A stretch of 64,000 bases of DNA from Basidiobolus meristosporus CBS 931.73 (lineage: Eukaryota > Basidiobolomycota > Basidiobolomycetes > Basidiobolales > Basidiobolaceae), in the NCBI GenBank assembly GCA_002104905.1, contig MCFE01000370.1, positions 21,186 through 85,185 of the forward strand, written 5' to 3'. The notes beneath the pieces are model-generated. The model worked only from the letters and a program-made list of their open reading frames with translations. It was not told the DNA's origin and did not search any database. The position numbers and the translations under genes are program-made. Below are positions 19,311 through 29,437 of the stretch, piece after piece (within the stretch, counting starts at the first letter, position 1; every line of letters starts with the position of its first letter).

Positions 19311-22213
19311 ATGGAGCAGAAGCCCCCAAGGAAAAATTTGGCTGAGCTGAGAGTATATGCTTTTGTTTAACCCGCTGTTGGTACCAAGTGATTGATTTTG
19401 CCCTTGTTGTATAGAGGCTCCAAAAGCTACGTCGGGAGCAACAAAATAAACCTGTGAATGGCCAGAGTTCTTCCCATCTAAAGCGAAGTCACACAGCCGG
19501 TTTGCGGAATGTAGAGCAAGTGCACTCTCAGAGTTTAGCTCCGGAGCCCAGCCGGGTCTCTCCTCACGAGACGCCCAGTGTGGCAGCTGCGTTTGAAAGG
19601 GCCAAGGGCAAACAAGCGGAAATAAATCCATTCGCTTCTACAGAGCAGCAGCTTGATTCATCCAAGCTGAACCCGTTCACTATGTTTGGGAAACTTCTTA
19701 CGGACAAAAATGGACAGGAATCCACCCCACAGATAGTAGACATTCCTATAGAGGGAGAGAGAGTAAGCGTTATGCCTAATTACTGGTATAAACCAAGGTC
19801 TCCTTTCTTACCCGCTCTTGTCCCTGAACGTAGAGACCCACCCATTCTCTTCCTACACGCCTCGCCCCGATACAGGTTCAGCGCCATGTGGCAACCAAGA
19901 ATTTTGCTACTTTGCAGGAAGATATACACGAATCCAGCCATTTCAAAAGCAGTGACGAGTCAGACGGGCAAGAGTCACTATCCGACAACTCAGATGAGCT
20001 TAGTGATGTTGAAGGAGGGGTCACATACATGAAGAGGAATCAAGATTACATGCAGAGCAATCACAAATATGAAATTAATGACGGTAACCACTTCGATGGC
20101 ATTCAAGTAGTTTAGTTCTAACGCCTCGTACGTCGACTAGACTCGAAGATCTTGAAAATCCCTTCGAATTATAAGGTACTCCTCTCGAAAACTGATTTGA
20201 TTTACCACGTTTACTCAGCACACGTTGGGTTTAGAGCTTGACCTCTGCAGTAGAGCCCGACTCTTCTCAGCCTGGTATGAATGAGTCTACTGACACTGAC
20301 ATCAGGGCTGACTGATATTGACATTTACCTATGCTTAGTGGGGCCAGAAAACAACCGCAGCGTTCTCTTTAATTTGTTGGAGCGACAAGATGTATGTGTC
20401 TCTTATAGCTCGTTACATCCAAGGTGACTCACATGTTTGTAGTCGCAGCTGCAGCAAGGGAATCTGAGCCAAGATGTAGATGTAGATGTAGATATGAAAG
20501 GTGGCAGCTCAATATCTTACCATCGATGTAGTCATTATTCTCACCCAGAACTCTAGATTCGTTCGATACAGCCGAAAACCCACAATCAGATGATACCAAT
20601 GTAATGTGTCAGATAGTCTGTTGTTAACTTTACCTCGCATATTAAGCATGGTTTTCGCAACGCAGGTCATGGAGAGCATAGGTAAGTTCAACGAGTACGT
20701 ATTAGAGCTGGCCAGCCATTGATGCTCTTTTTGCAACAAGGCTCCGCCGTCATATCACAGGTATCTATAATTGTTGGCTTTCCTGTCGAAACACGTGACT
20801 TACACTAGCATAGCCCAAGCAGGGAAGCCAAACGCCACCTTTCGATTGGACACTGAAGGCCCGTTTAGTTTTCACCTCAACGAAGTCATTTCAGTGGTGC
20901 GATAGCCTAGTCTCGGCTCACCAAACTGAAGCATTGGACTCGTTTGTTAAATCCCAAGAGCCGGAGCATGTTAATGTTGGTGCTTATTGATATGATAGCT
21001 TGTGGGATGTAACTAACCTTACACTGTTTAGAGTCAATTGAAGAAGCATATGCATAGCTGGGTGTATCCAACTTTCGAGAATCCCAAGGCCTACTCTGAC
21101 CATCTGATCAAGATTATGTCCAAAACCAGTTCCCTGCTAGCTGAAGAGAAAGAGAGTGTCGCCGAGTTTAAGAGCTCCATTGAAGAATGGTAATGGCCAG
21201 TGTGTTGCGCGCTATGACTGGTACAAGAACTAACAATGTTTTCCCGTTCAATAGGAAGGATGCGTTTCGTTCTCTCTATTATTCTCTGAGGAATGGTGTT
21301 TGCACTTATTTTTATTACATCAACGATCAATTTTCTGTCCTGTTCAAATCCAAGAATGCATCCGACACCGGGGAATTCGAAGCCATTATGAGCAAATCTA
21401 CACATGGGTTGCGCAAGGTACTCCAGGAGGAAGGGATCGAGTTCGAAGTCCCATTGGATCGACTCTCCTCGGATGTTTTATATCGAGGAGATGATGACCC
21501 TATCCCAGATGAAGAAAGACAAGAGATCTTAAGGGAACTCGAGGCATTGGAAAAGCAAAACCCGGGCTCTACGTAAGCGGACGTTCTCCTGCTAGTTGTG
21601 TTGAAGCTGTGATTGACATCTCGCATAGATTTCAGAAGAACACCCAGTTCAATTGGGACAATTCGTATCGATCAGCGCTGTATTTCTCTGGACATCTCAA
21701 TGTTCATGGATTGTTTGATTTCTTACTGAATTGGAAAGATAGCCGACTCGAATATCACGTAAAACGTCGGCCTCAACTGATCAGCCCAGACCCGTTCCTG
21801 AACGCTGCAGTCAGGAGCGCCAAAGTGAGTTGTCTGCCAACCTTGTTGAGATCCACACTTCCCGACTGAGCAATTCCATATAGATTGTTAAAAATGGGAA
21901 AGTCCATCGAATTGCAAACGATCTCCCTCAAGGCCAGGAATCGCTACAAACCTCCTACAAGATAGAGCTGATCGGCCTTTTCCTCCCCTCCTCGGTCCAT
22001 CTTCTACTGGAGCTCTTCAAACAAACGCAGGATTATTCTTTCGAAGTGAGCTTAGCTACCGATAACAGAACGCTAGGTCTGAACATTCCTGTTCAATGGT
22101 CGGAAAGACCCTCAACCTCTGATCGTTGGTCACGTGTGCTACGGGAATCCAGAATCAAGGTTGGATCACTGAAAACGATAGCATGTACACCCGAATCCCA
22201 CTTCTTGTATTAG
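19311..22213 (+). CDS. DONSON homologue (replisome assembly factor)
   Basis: Supported exons: 19311-19352, 19415-19762, 19876-about 20106 (an alternative end near 20054 is possible), 20443-20500, 20557-20600, 20666-20681, 20741-20760, 20814-20975, 21032-21189, 21255-21572, 21629-21824, 21884-22213. Between about 20107 and 20442 one to three more small exons are likely but not resolved. The conserved half matches DONSON in order: F-D-W-T-L-K-A-R-L-V-F-T-S, S-L-R-N-G-V-C-T-Y-F-Y, F-S-V-L-F-K, T-H-G-L-R-K-V-L-Q-E-E-G-I-E-F-x-V-P-L, N-V-H-G-L-F-D-F-L-L-N, and a C-terminal block ending F-L-Y. The N-terminal part is low-complexity, with N-P-F motifs. In metazoans DONSON delivers GINS during CMG helicase assembly. 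Fungal models such as budding yeast use other factors, so its presence is notable. Start: the ATG at 19311 gives an in-phase Lys/Arg-rich first exon. Confidence 0.85.
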
Positions 22214-22543
22214 AATTGTGAACAAGTTGACTAAAACTTGGGTTCAATAAATCCAGAATCGCCGTGACTATATACGCATGATGGTGCGAAGTTGGTTGCA
22301 CATGCTTTGTTTTTGTAGGTCAAAACAATCGATAGATTCTATGGGACAGTGATTTGGAATATCCGTGGCAAAATTCATTTCCCATCTTCCTTACGTTACG
22401 TCTTGCTTCTGTTTTATCCTTGGCTCAATCCGGTCCACTAGTAGCCCGACACATATCTTTGCTTTCTTCAGCGAGCGTCCTTATCACCTGTAGTTTATAT
22501 CGTTTCTGTGAATTCTGCCCATCTTTGTCCTCCCTGTAAACCA
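22214..22543. other. Intergenic DONSON / CDK1
   Basis: No gene seen. The 80 bp before the CDK1 ATG are pyrimidine-rich. Confidence 0.4.
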
Positions 22544-23723
22544 ATGTCGGAGAATTATACCAAAATCGAGAAGGTCGGCGAAGGAGCCTACGGAGTTGTT
22601 TATAAAGCTAAGGATAACCGTACTGGGCGTATTGTCGCCATGAAAAAGGTGCGACTAGAATCTGAGGATGAAGGTGTACCAACCACTGCCATTCGTGAGA
22701 TCTCCGTGCTCAAGGAATTGAACCACGAAAACGTTGTTGGGTAAGTTGGACTGGCTTCTTGCCCGAGGAGCACTTCGAATCCTAATCCCCCCTTAGACTT
22801 TTGGACATTATCCACAGCGATGGCAAGCTGTATCTCGTTTTCGAATATCTGGATTTGGACCTCAAACGGTACATGGACAAAGCAGGTACACTTAGCCCAA
22901 TGCAAGTCAAGGTACGTTTCGTCGCTCCGTCCGGCTCAGGGTTCGGTGGGAAATTAACCGAATACGCTCCTTAGAGTTACATATATCAACTGTGCCGAGG
23001 AATGGCATACTGTCATGCACGTCGCATTTTACACCGTGATCTAAAGCCACATAACCTTTTGGTGGACCGAGAAGGCACTTTAAAATTGGCCGACTTTGGT
23101 CTAGCGCGTGCATTTGGTGTCCCAATGCGCAATTATACCCATGAGGTTGGTTATCATTGACCGAGTCCAGATGTGATGGTTTAATCCTAACCGTCTTGAC
23201 AGGTTGTTACATTGTGGTACCGTGCACCGGAGATTCTTTTGGGCTCCCGCCAGTACTCTACGGGTGTTGATATGTGGAGTGTGGGCTGTATCTTCGCAGA
23301 GATGGCCATTGGCAAGCCATTGTTCCCAGGTGACTCCGAGATCGATGAGCTGTTCCACATCTTCAGGTTTGCTTCACAGTACTTTTGCCTCGGAGACTCC
23401 TTGCAGCTCACCACCTCCAACGTATGTTTAGACTGCTGGGAACTCCCAAAAACTCGATATGGCCGGGGGTCGAGAATCTACCCGATTACAAAGCATCTTT
23501 TCCTAACTGGAACCCTCAAGATCTGGCCCAAGCAATCCCTGGATTGGATGCAGATGGCATTGACCTACTGAAGGTTCCTATTATGACCCGTACCGTTTTT
23601 GGAACGTTCCTAACGCCCTCCTCTATCTAGAAAATGCTTGTGTTCGACCCAACCTACCGTATTTCTGCCAAGAAGGCGCTACAGCATCCTTATTTCCTAG
23701 ACATGGATCATCCGCGAATCTAA
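22544..23723 (+). CDS. CDC2: Cyclin-dependent kinase 1 (Cdc2/Cdc28)
   Basis: Exons: 22544-22740, 22797-22911, 22975-23145, 23203-23366, 23432-23573, 23631-23723; 293 aa, full length for the family. Glycine loop [14 protein letters not shown] lysine, cyclin-binding helix P-T-T-A-I-R-E in place of [15 protein letters not shown] catalytic loop, D-F-G-L-A-R, activation-loop Thr in [14 protein letters not shown], and S-x-G-C-I-F-A-E. The inhibitory Tyr of the glycine loop is present, but the neighbouring Thr (human T14) is Ala. It drives mitotic entry with cyclins. The start Met begins the kinase fold directly, as in other Cdc2 proteins. Confidence 0.95.
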
Positions 23724-23971
23724 GTCCCCTCTCTCCACACCCCTACTCTTCACGACCCTTCTGATTCCAAGCCCATTTACCCTCCGAATATTCAGCATGA
23801 AACTATTCACCCTGCACACTTTCTTTGTTCATATTGATTACGACTCAAGTCTACTGTGCCATTACCACAATATATATTTATAGAATATATCGTCAATCAT
23901 CGGTTGCAGTGAACGTTCCATGAATGTCTATCCTGTGTATGCTTCGAACGAACCTGTTGAGTGCTGGGGCA

Positions 23972-24831
23972 TTATGCCTTGATGTGATGCCAAACCACGC
24001 TGCAATCCTCCGGCTTTAGAACCAACATCTTGCATCTGGTAATGAATTGGTACCCATGCTCCAGCAGCCTGGTCAGAGTTTCTTGATTGCTGGTTTCTAC
24101 TACAACCAGGGATTTGCTGTTGCACTGACGTGGGCCAATCTCAGCCAGCTGCGGGTTGCTGGGCGCACGAAGGATGTACTCTCTACATATGTAGTCCTCA
24201 CGTTCGCGGCAATTGTAGTAATTGGAGAATAGATTGATACCCGCTGTCGACACGCACAGTCCTGGTCAAAGCGGAGGCAAGTTAAGCAAAAGGGCAACTG
24301 TAAAACACTAGCTTATCCATATCACAACATACCCGACAATCCGATGACTTTGAGATTCCGGTTGGTGACTCTCAGTTGGTCCAAGATCTCCTGGATACTC
24401 TTTAGAACCAAGGTCCCAAGCTTCTCCTTGTTTCCGGTTTGGGCGCTGAAGGAGGACCAGGTTGGATATCGCTCCATGTGGTATATATGTAACCCAATTT
24501 CGCAGTTTCCCGAAGGCTGAGCATTGTTGAACAACATATCTTCTTCCAGCTGACTCTCAATAACCTCTCCACAGCTAAGCTTCAACCAGCCCTTGGCGGT
24601 GAGCGGGACTACACTACAAGCCCCTATGACAATTGGCTCAGAACTGTTCTCACCACTACCACTGTCTACATCAAATCCATCATGGTAATATACCATCCCA
24701 AACTCAGGGTGATGTGTGTACCATTTCTGAAGCGTTTCTAGGGTCAAAGGTGACTCTGTTGGATATACATCAATATCAGAAGCAAGGATTGCTTCGAAAT
24801 CGCTCGGTTCAATGGCGCGCCTTTTCAGCAT
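23972..24831 (-). CDS. Acetyltransferase-like (GNAT fold) protein, function unknown
   Basis: Exons (minus): 24831-24333 and 24261-23972 with a 71 bp intron in phase; 262 aa. The start (M-L-K-R-R-A-I-E-P-S-D-F) resembles the first strand and helix of GNAT acyltransferases. An I-G-A-C-S-V-V-P strand, then V-I-G-L-S-G-L-C-V and a later E-H-G-Y-Q-F block, fit the same topology. No clear Q/R-x-x-G-x-G/A acetyl-CoA loop is visible, so the activity may be lost or divergent. Conservation cannot be judged from sequence alone. It is divergent from UreG, with about 650 bp between the starts. Confidence 0.55.
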
Positions 24832-25487
24832 GATCGATGTGATATATATATCTCTCCTGGTAAAAAGCCGTTGGTAGATCGAAGTCTAGGGTGAAATGTA
24901 GATCGACGCCAAAAACATTCACGCTTCCACTAATTGCACCCTAATGAAACATGTCCAGGGTGCTTACGTAGTGAGCCCTATGAAACATTCTAACTCAGCG
25001 AATGTATCTGGTTGCTCAGGTGAACAATCATGCTGCATCAAGCGAATCATCGAAGCCCCCTACTGGGAATTTGCGCTGACTGATAAAGTCCAACAAATAA
25101 TCTCAATAGGGTAATTTTGAATGCGGGTTTTCCCAATCGACCATATTTGATATGGTAATTTCGCACCCTGATTGCTCACTTCGCCATATTTGATATGGTA
25201 ATTTCCGTCTTGGAAATAGTTCCAAACGAGGAAAGAGCAGAATTACTGGTTAGAGGGATGGAAGCCAGGCAAAGTAGGAAATTCACAAAACCGGAGAAAA
25301 CTCCTCTTTTGCACTCTACTAAATAAGTAAATACTTTGGTCGAGAATTCCAAAGATGGTGATAATCACTGGTAAGCAACCTGGGTGCATTTTTCTGAATA
25401 ATGACCGTCGCTTCGCGTCCTGATTGGCGGGGACCGAGTTTACATCATCACCGTTTGGTATAAATAGGTGTAGCACACCAGGTAAAA
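24832..25487. promoter_or_regulatory. Divergent promoter region with a duplicated palindromic element, upstream of UreG
   Basis: The 15-mer CCATATTTGATATGG (inverted repeat CCATA / TATGG around TTTGA) occurs at 25141-25155 and again at 25184-25198, each followed by TAATTTC, so about 22 bp are duplicated with a 43 bp period. The rest of the interval shows no gene. Confidence 0.5.
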
Positions 25488-26318
25488 ATGCAACCTCCTT
25501 TGATTACTAAAATGTCCAACAACATCTGCCGCTTCGAAGACCAAACTCACACCATTGCTGAAGGTGGTGACCATCATGGACACAGCCACGACCACGCCGC
25601 TGCCCATGATCACGGACACACCCATGAGCAATTGGACCATCCTGGTAAATTCAACCAGCGTGATCCCCCTCAATATCACCGTAGAGATTGGAGCGAACGT
25701 GCATTCACCGTTGGTATTGGTGGTCCCGTCGGTTCCGGCAAGACCGCCTTGATGCTCTCCCTCTGCAGAGCTCTTCGTGAGTCCTACAACATTGCCTGTG
25801 TCACCAACGATATCTTCACTAAGGAGGATACCGAATTCTTGGTCCGTAACGAGGCTCTTCCTAGAGAGCGTATCCGTGCCATCGAAACTGGTGGTTGCCC
25901 CCACGCTGCCATCCGTGAGGATGTTTCCGCCAACATGAACGCCTTGGAGGAATTGCACGCCCAGTTCAACTGCGAGCTCTTGTTGATTGAATCTGGTGGT
26001 GATAACCTTGCCGCCAACTACTCCCGTGAATTGGCCGATTACATCATCTACGTTATTGATGTTGCCGGTGGTGACAAGGTCCCTAGAAAGGGTGGACCAG
26101 GTATCACCCAATCCGACCTCCTCGTCATCAACAAGACCGATCTTGCCCCTATTGTTGGTGCTGATTTGGATGTCATGGCCAGAGATGCCAAGAAGATGCG
26201 TGATGATGGACCCACCGTTTTCGCTCAGGTCAAGAACGGACCTGGTTTGCAGGAAATCATTCAACACATCTTGGCTGCCTGGGAGACTAGCGGTGCTAAG
26301 GCTGCCAGCAAGCAATAA
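25488..26318 (+). CDS. ureG: Urease accessory GTPase UreG
   Basis: Single exon, 276 aa from the first ATG; an in-frame ATG at 25512 is an equally good start. Residues about 20-52 are His-rich (runs such as HHGHSHDH and HDHGHTHE), the metal-binding extension common in eukaryotic UreG. The SIMIBI GTPase core follows: P-loop [23 protein letters not shown] (the C-P-H nickel site), E-S-G-G-D-N-L-A, and N-K-T-D-L for guanine. UreG delivers Ni2+ to apo-urease with UreD/UreF in the cytosol. No other urease gene is in the window. Codon bias resembles RPL4, suggesting good expression. Confidence 0.96.
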   Translation: MQPPLITKMSNNICRFEDQTHTIAEGGDHHGHSHDHAAAHDHGHTHEQLDHPGKFNQRDPPQYHRRDWSERAFTVGIGGPVGSGKTALMLSLCRALRESYNIACVTNDIFTKEDTEFLVRNEALPRERIRAIETGGCPHAAIREDVSANMNALEELHAQFNCELLLIESGGDNLAANYSRELADYIIYVIDVAGGDKVPRKGGPGITQSDLLVINKTDLAPIVGADLDVMARDAKKMRDDGPTVFAQVKNGPGLQEIIQHILAAWETSGAKAASKQ

Positions 26319-26583
26319 GTTCTGTAATGATGTTCATTGTACATTAAATAATTCGTAATAAAGCCATTCGAACGTCAATATTTCCTTGGATGGTAAACCA
26401 CATTGTTACGTGTTGGCCATGACTTGCGGACGGTTTAGGCTGCCCGTAGCCACTATTCTGGTCGACCTCCAGAAAACATCATGAAGTGCAGAGTGGAGTG
26501 ATGGTTACTTCTTAAGATTCAATGCTTTTATTTATCAGGGTTTAAATTTACACGGGATCTAGAAAACGCCAACCATTTACGGG

Positions 26584-27492
26584 TTACCTAGTCTCTTTGT
26601 CAGCGTGTCTTTGGGCTTCCTTGGCGGCTTGGTTCGCCTTTTCTTGAGGCGATTCATATTTAGCTTTTGGCTTGGGTGGCTCGGCTGGTGTTTTGATTTG
26701 ATTCACTGCGCTCTGTGCGCTGCTCTTCACCCCTCCTGCAACCTCCTCAGCATACTCCTTCACCTGCTCCCCTCTGCTCTTGATCCCTTCACTCACCGAT
26801 CTGGCTGCATCCCCGGCCTCTTTTTGTGCCTTACCAACCACCTTGCCTGCGTACTCTCCGGCCTGACGAAGTGCTGGCTCGGCGTCTCCCATCACCTCAT
26901 TCGCCTTTGCTTGGGCGGATGCTGCTGCATCGGTCGCCTCTCTCTTCACTCCTTCCGCCCCGGCTCTGGCTCCATTCGCTGCTTGATTGGCCCTCAGTTC
27001 TGCCTCGCTGAGTGCCTTGTTCACCCCATGCTTGATCTTCGATTGCTGGCTCTCGACGAACTGCTGGCCAGTCTCCTTTCCTTGCTCCACCCTGGCCTTC
27101 ACCTCGTTCGTCACGTTCTTCGCCTTGATCTGTGTCTGCTCAGCAACCTGGTTGACCGTCTCCGTGGCCTTCTTGGCGACATTCTCGGACTGGTCGATCG
27201 CGTTGGCCAGCTTCTCGCCCGTTGCTTGGTTCAGCTTGTTCGCTGCCTCTTGCACTTTGCTGGCGGTGTTCGACAGAGTCTCTTGGATCTTGGAGACCAC
27301 GGTTTGCTTTTCCTGTGGCAATGATTGGGGTGGGATGGGTTAGCACATGGAAAGGAGGAAGCAAGCGAAGCAAGGACCACTAACCAAGACCTGGGCGTTG
27401 GTGTGGAACAGGCGAGGGGTATTTGCGGAGACTCGCACGGAGGTCAACATCCCGTACTGGGAGAGAGATTGGAGGAAAGTTCTGGATGTCAT
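26584..27492 (-). CDS. Mitochondrial LEA-like protein, copy 1
   Basis: Exons (minus): 27492-27385 and 27312-26584; 278 aa. The first exon encodes a probable mitochondrial presequence (M-T-S-R-T-F-L-Q-S-L, then R-V-S-A-N-T-P-R-L-F-H-T), rich in Arg/Ser/Thr with no acidic residue. The rest is extremely hydrophilic, Ala/Lys/Glu/Gln/Asn-rich, with repeated A-x-x-A-x-x-x-A-K type 11-residue-like periodicity and no predicted folded core, the pattern of group 3 LEA or hydrophilin proteins that protect membranes and enzymes during drying or freezing. The last about 45 residues differ from copy 2: here a Pro/Lys-rich segment ending D-K-E-T-R. It lies head to head with copy 2. Stress function is inferred. 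Confidence 0.8.
26705..27492. repeat. Left arm of LEA inverted duplication
   Basis: Near-identical, in inverted orientation, to 28179-about 28973. Identity covers exon 1, the intron (I count two differences in its 70-odd bases) and exon 2 up to the codons for S-A-V-N-Q. It stops abruptly at the start codon on one side and near 26705 on the other. Confidence 0.85.
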
Positions 27493-28178
27493 ATTTACGA
27501 AAGAAACACTTTACACTCGAGAAGGAAAAATTAACAATGCAGTTGGAGTGGGCATGTTGGTAGTTATATAGGCTCACTCGGTGGGTTCAAGAACTACAAC
27601 GTCACTGCCAGCGTCTGACCGCCACCAACCAAGCCAGTCGTGAATCATCACTCTGTTTGGGTGAAGTCGATTTCTCGAGCCGTGTCGAGTGAATGGTTAC
27701 TCCAGCATGACTGCACCGCCTTTCCCGATTAGGACCTACGTGCGTCAAGATGAACGAAGGGATGATGGTGATTTCGAGGGGACAGATTGGCCAGAGTTTC
27801 GGGACCGGCTCCTACTTTCATGGGTGGTACTCACGTTGTAGGAGGCAACCTTAGCTTCACCTCCAAATTGGTCGACCACTGTGATTTGAATTACCGCCCT
27901 GCCAACTACGCATATACCCTCTGTAAGAGGAGGCTCTCATCATATACGATAGGGTCGGGATTTAGAGTGGTCGATTGCGTGATGCTGATGTATTTCCTAG
28001 TGACGTCAATGGGGATGATGACAGTTAGGTGCTACATTAAAGTGTAGACCCAACGAACCTGACGGAAATGGGATGGAATCATGATGCACGGGTGAGGAGG
28101 TGTCAGGCGCATAAATAATCGGAGGTTGATGGGCAGCATACAGCAATACATCGAATTCATTCCTACAATCACAGCAAT
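27493..28178. promoter_or_regulatory. Spacer and bidirectional promoter between the two LEA genes
   Basis: 686 bp of unique sequence between the start codons. A TATA-like TATATAAC (minus strand, about 27563-27570) lies about 75 bp before copy 1, and CATAAATAAT (about 28110-28119) about 65 bp before copy 2. The two flanks do not resemble each other. No gene seen. Confidence 0.5.
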
Positions 28179-28973
28179 ATGGCATCCAGAACTTTCCTCC
28201 AATCTCTCTCCCAGTACGGGATGTTGACCTCCGTGCGAGTCTCCGCAAATACCCCTCGCCTGTTCCACACCAACGCCCAGGTCTTGGTTAGTGGCCCTTG
28301 CTTCGCTTGCTTCCTCCTTTCCATGTGCTAACCCACCCCACCCCAATCATTGCCACAGGAAAAGCAAACCGTGGTCTCCAAGATCCAAGAGACTCTGTCG
28401 AACACCGCCAGCAAAGTGCAAGAGGCAGCGAACAAGCTGAACCAAGCAACGGGTGAGAAGCTGGCCAACGCGATCGACCAGTCCGAGAATGTCGCCAAGA
28501 AGGCCACGGAGACGGTCAACCAGGTTGCTGAGGAGACACAGATCAAGGCGAAGAACGTGACGAACGAGGTGAAGGCCAGGGTGGAGCAAGGAAAGGAAAC
28601 TGGCCAGCAGTTCGTCGAGAGCCAGCAATCGAAGATCAAGCATGGGGTGAACAAGGCGCTCAGCGAGGCAGAACTGAGGGCCAATCAAGCAGCGAATGGA
28701 GCCAGAGCCGGGGCGGAAGGAGTGAAGAGAGAGGCGACCGATGCAGCAGCATCCGCCCAAGCAAAGGCGAATGAGGTGATGGGAGACGCCGAGCCAGCAC
28801 TTCGTCAGGCCGGAGAGTACGCAGGCAAGGTGGTTGGTAAGGCACAAAAAGAGGCCGGGGATGCAGCCAGATCGGTGAGTGAAGGGATCAAGAGCAGAGG
28901 GGAGCAGGTGAAGGAGTATGCTGAGGAGGTTGCAGGAGGGGTGAAGAGCAGCGCACAGAGCGCAGTGAATCAA
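28179..28973. repeat. Right arm of LEA inverted duplication
   Basis: Inverted counterpart of 26705-27492 (see that entry). Together the arms and spacer form a palindrome of about 2.3 kb. Confidence 0.85.
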
Positions 28974-29147
28974 ACCAAACCACAAGTAGAGCAGGTCAGA
29001 TCCGCGGTCAATCAAGGTAAAAAGGAAGCAACCAATACGGCGGCCCAAGTTACCGATCAAGCCCGGCAGGCGACCGAAAACGTTCAGCGAAAGGCCAAAG
29101 AGGCAGCCAAGGATGCCAAACACAAGGTAGATGAGTTCGCGCAATGA
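28179..29147 (+). CDS. Mitochondrial LEA-like protein, copy 2
   Basis: Exons: 28179-28286 and 28359-29147; 298 aa. The presequence is the same as copy 1 except M-A-S-R in place of M-T-S-R, and the hydrophilic Ala/Lys/Glu body is nearly identical through about residue 240. Its own C-terminus (from T-K-P-Q-V-E-Q) continues the LEA-type repeat with A-x-x-V-x-x-x-A and ends in H-K-V-D-E-F-A-Q, so it looks like the unaltered form, whereas copy 1 has a Pro/Lys-rich replacement. Exon 2 is in phase and the intron is shared. Role in desiccation or freezing tolerance of mitochondria is inferred from family composition only. Confidence 0.82.
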
Positions 29148-29437
29148 GCACACCACCAATGTAATTACACACCGTCATACCATGTAGCAATAAACACAAT
29201 ACAAGGAATACTGTGATATGGAGTATATTAGTTTGGGTAGTTTATATGAATTACCAGACAGTTCGAATTAGAGGATATGTTGAGGTAAGTATTGTTAAAT
29301 GGTAAATGAAGGGACTATCGCATGCAAGTCACGACGTTATTTCAAGATCAACAAGAGAAGTAAAGAAACCAATGGATGATGATGGGACGGAAAGGGTGAA
29401 GGTGAGGGTGTGGGTGATGGTGATGGAAGGGGTGCTG

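Noticed and set aside
26605-27343. Open frames antisense to the LEA genes (also at 28328-29159)
   Set aside because: Cys/Leu-rich shadows of Ala/Lys/Glu-rich LEA coding sequence; appear in both arms because the arms are copies.
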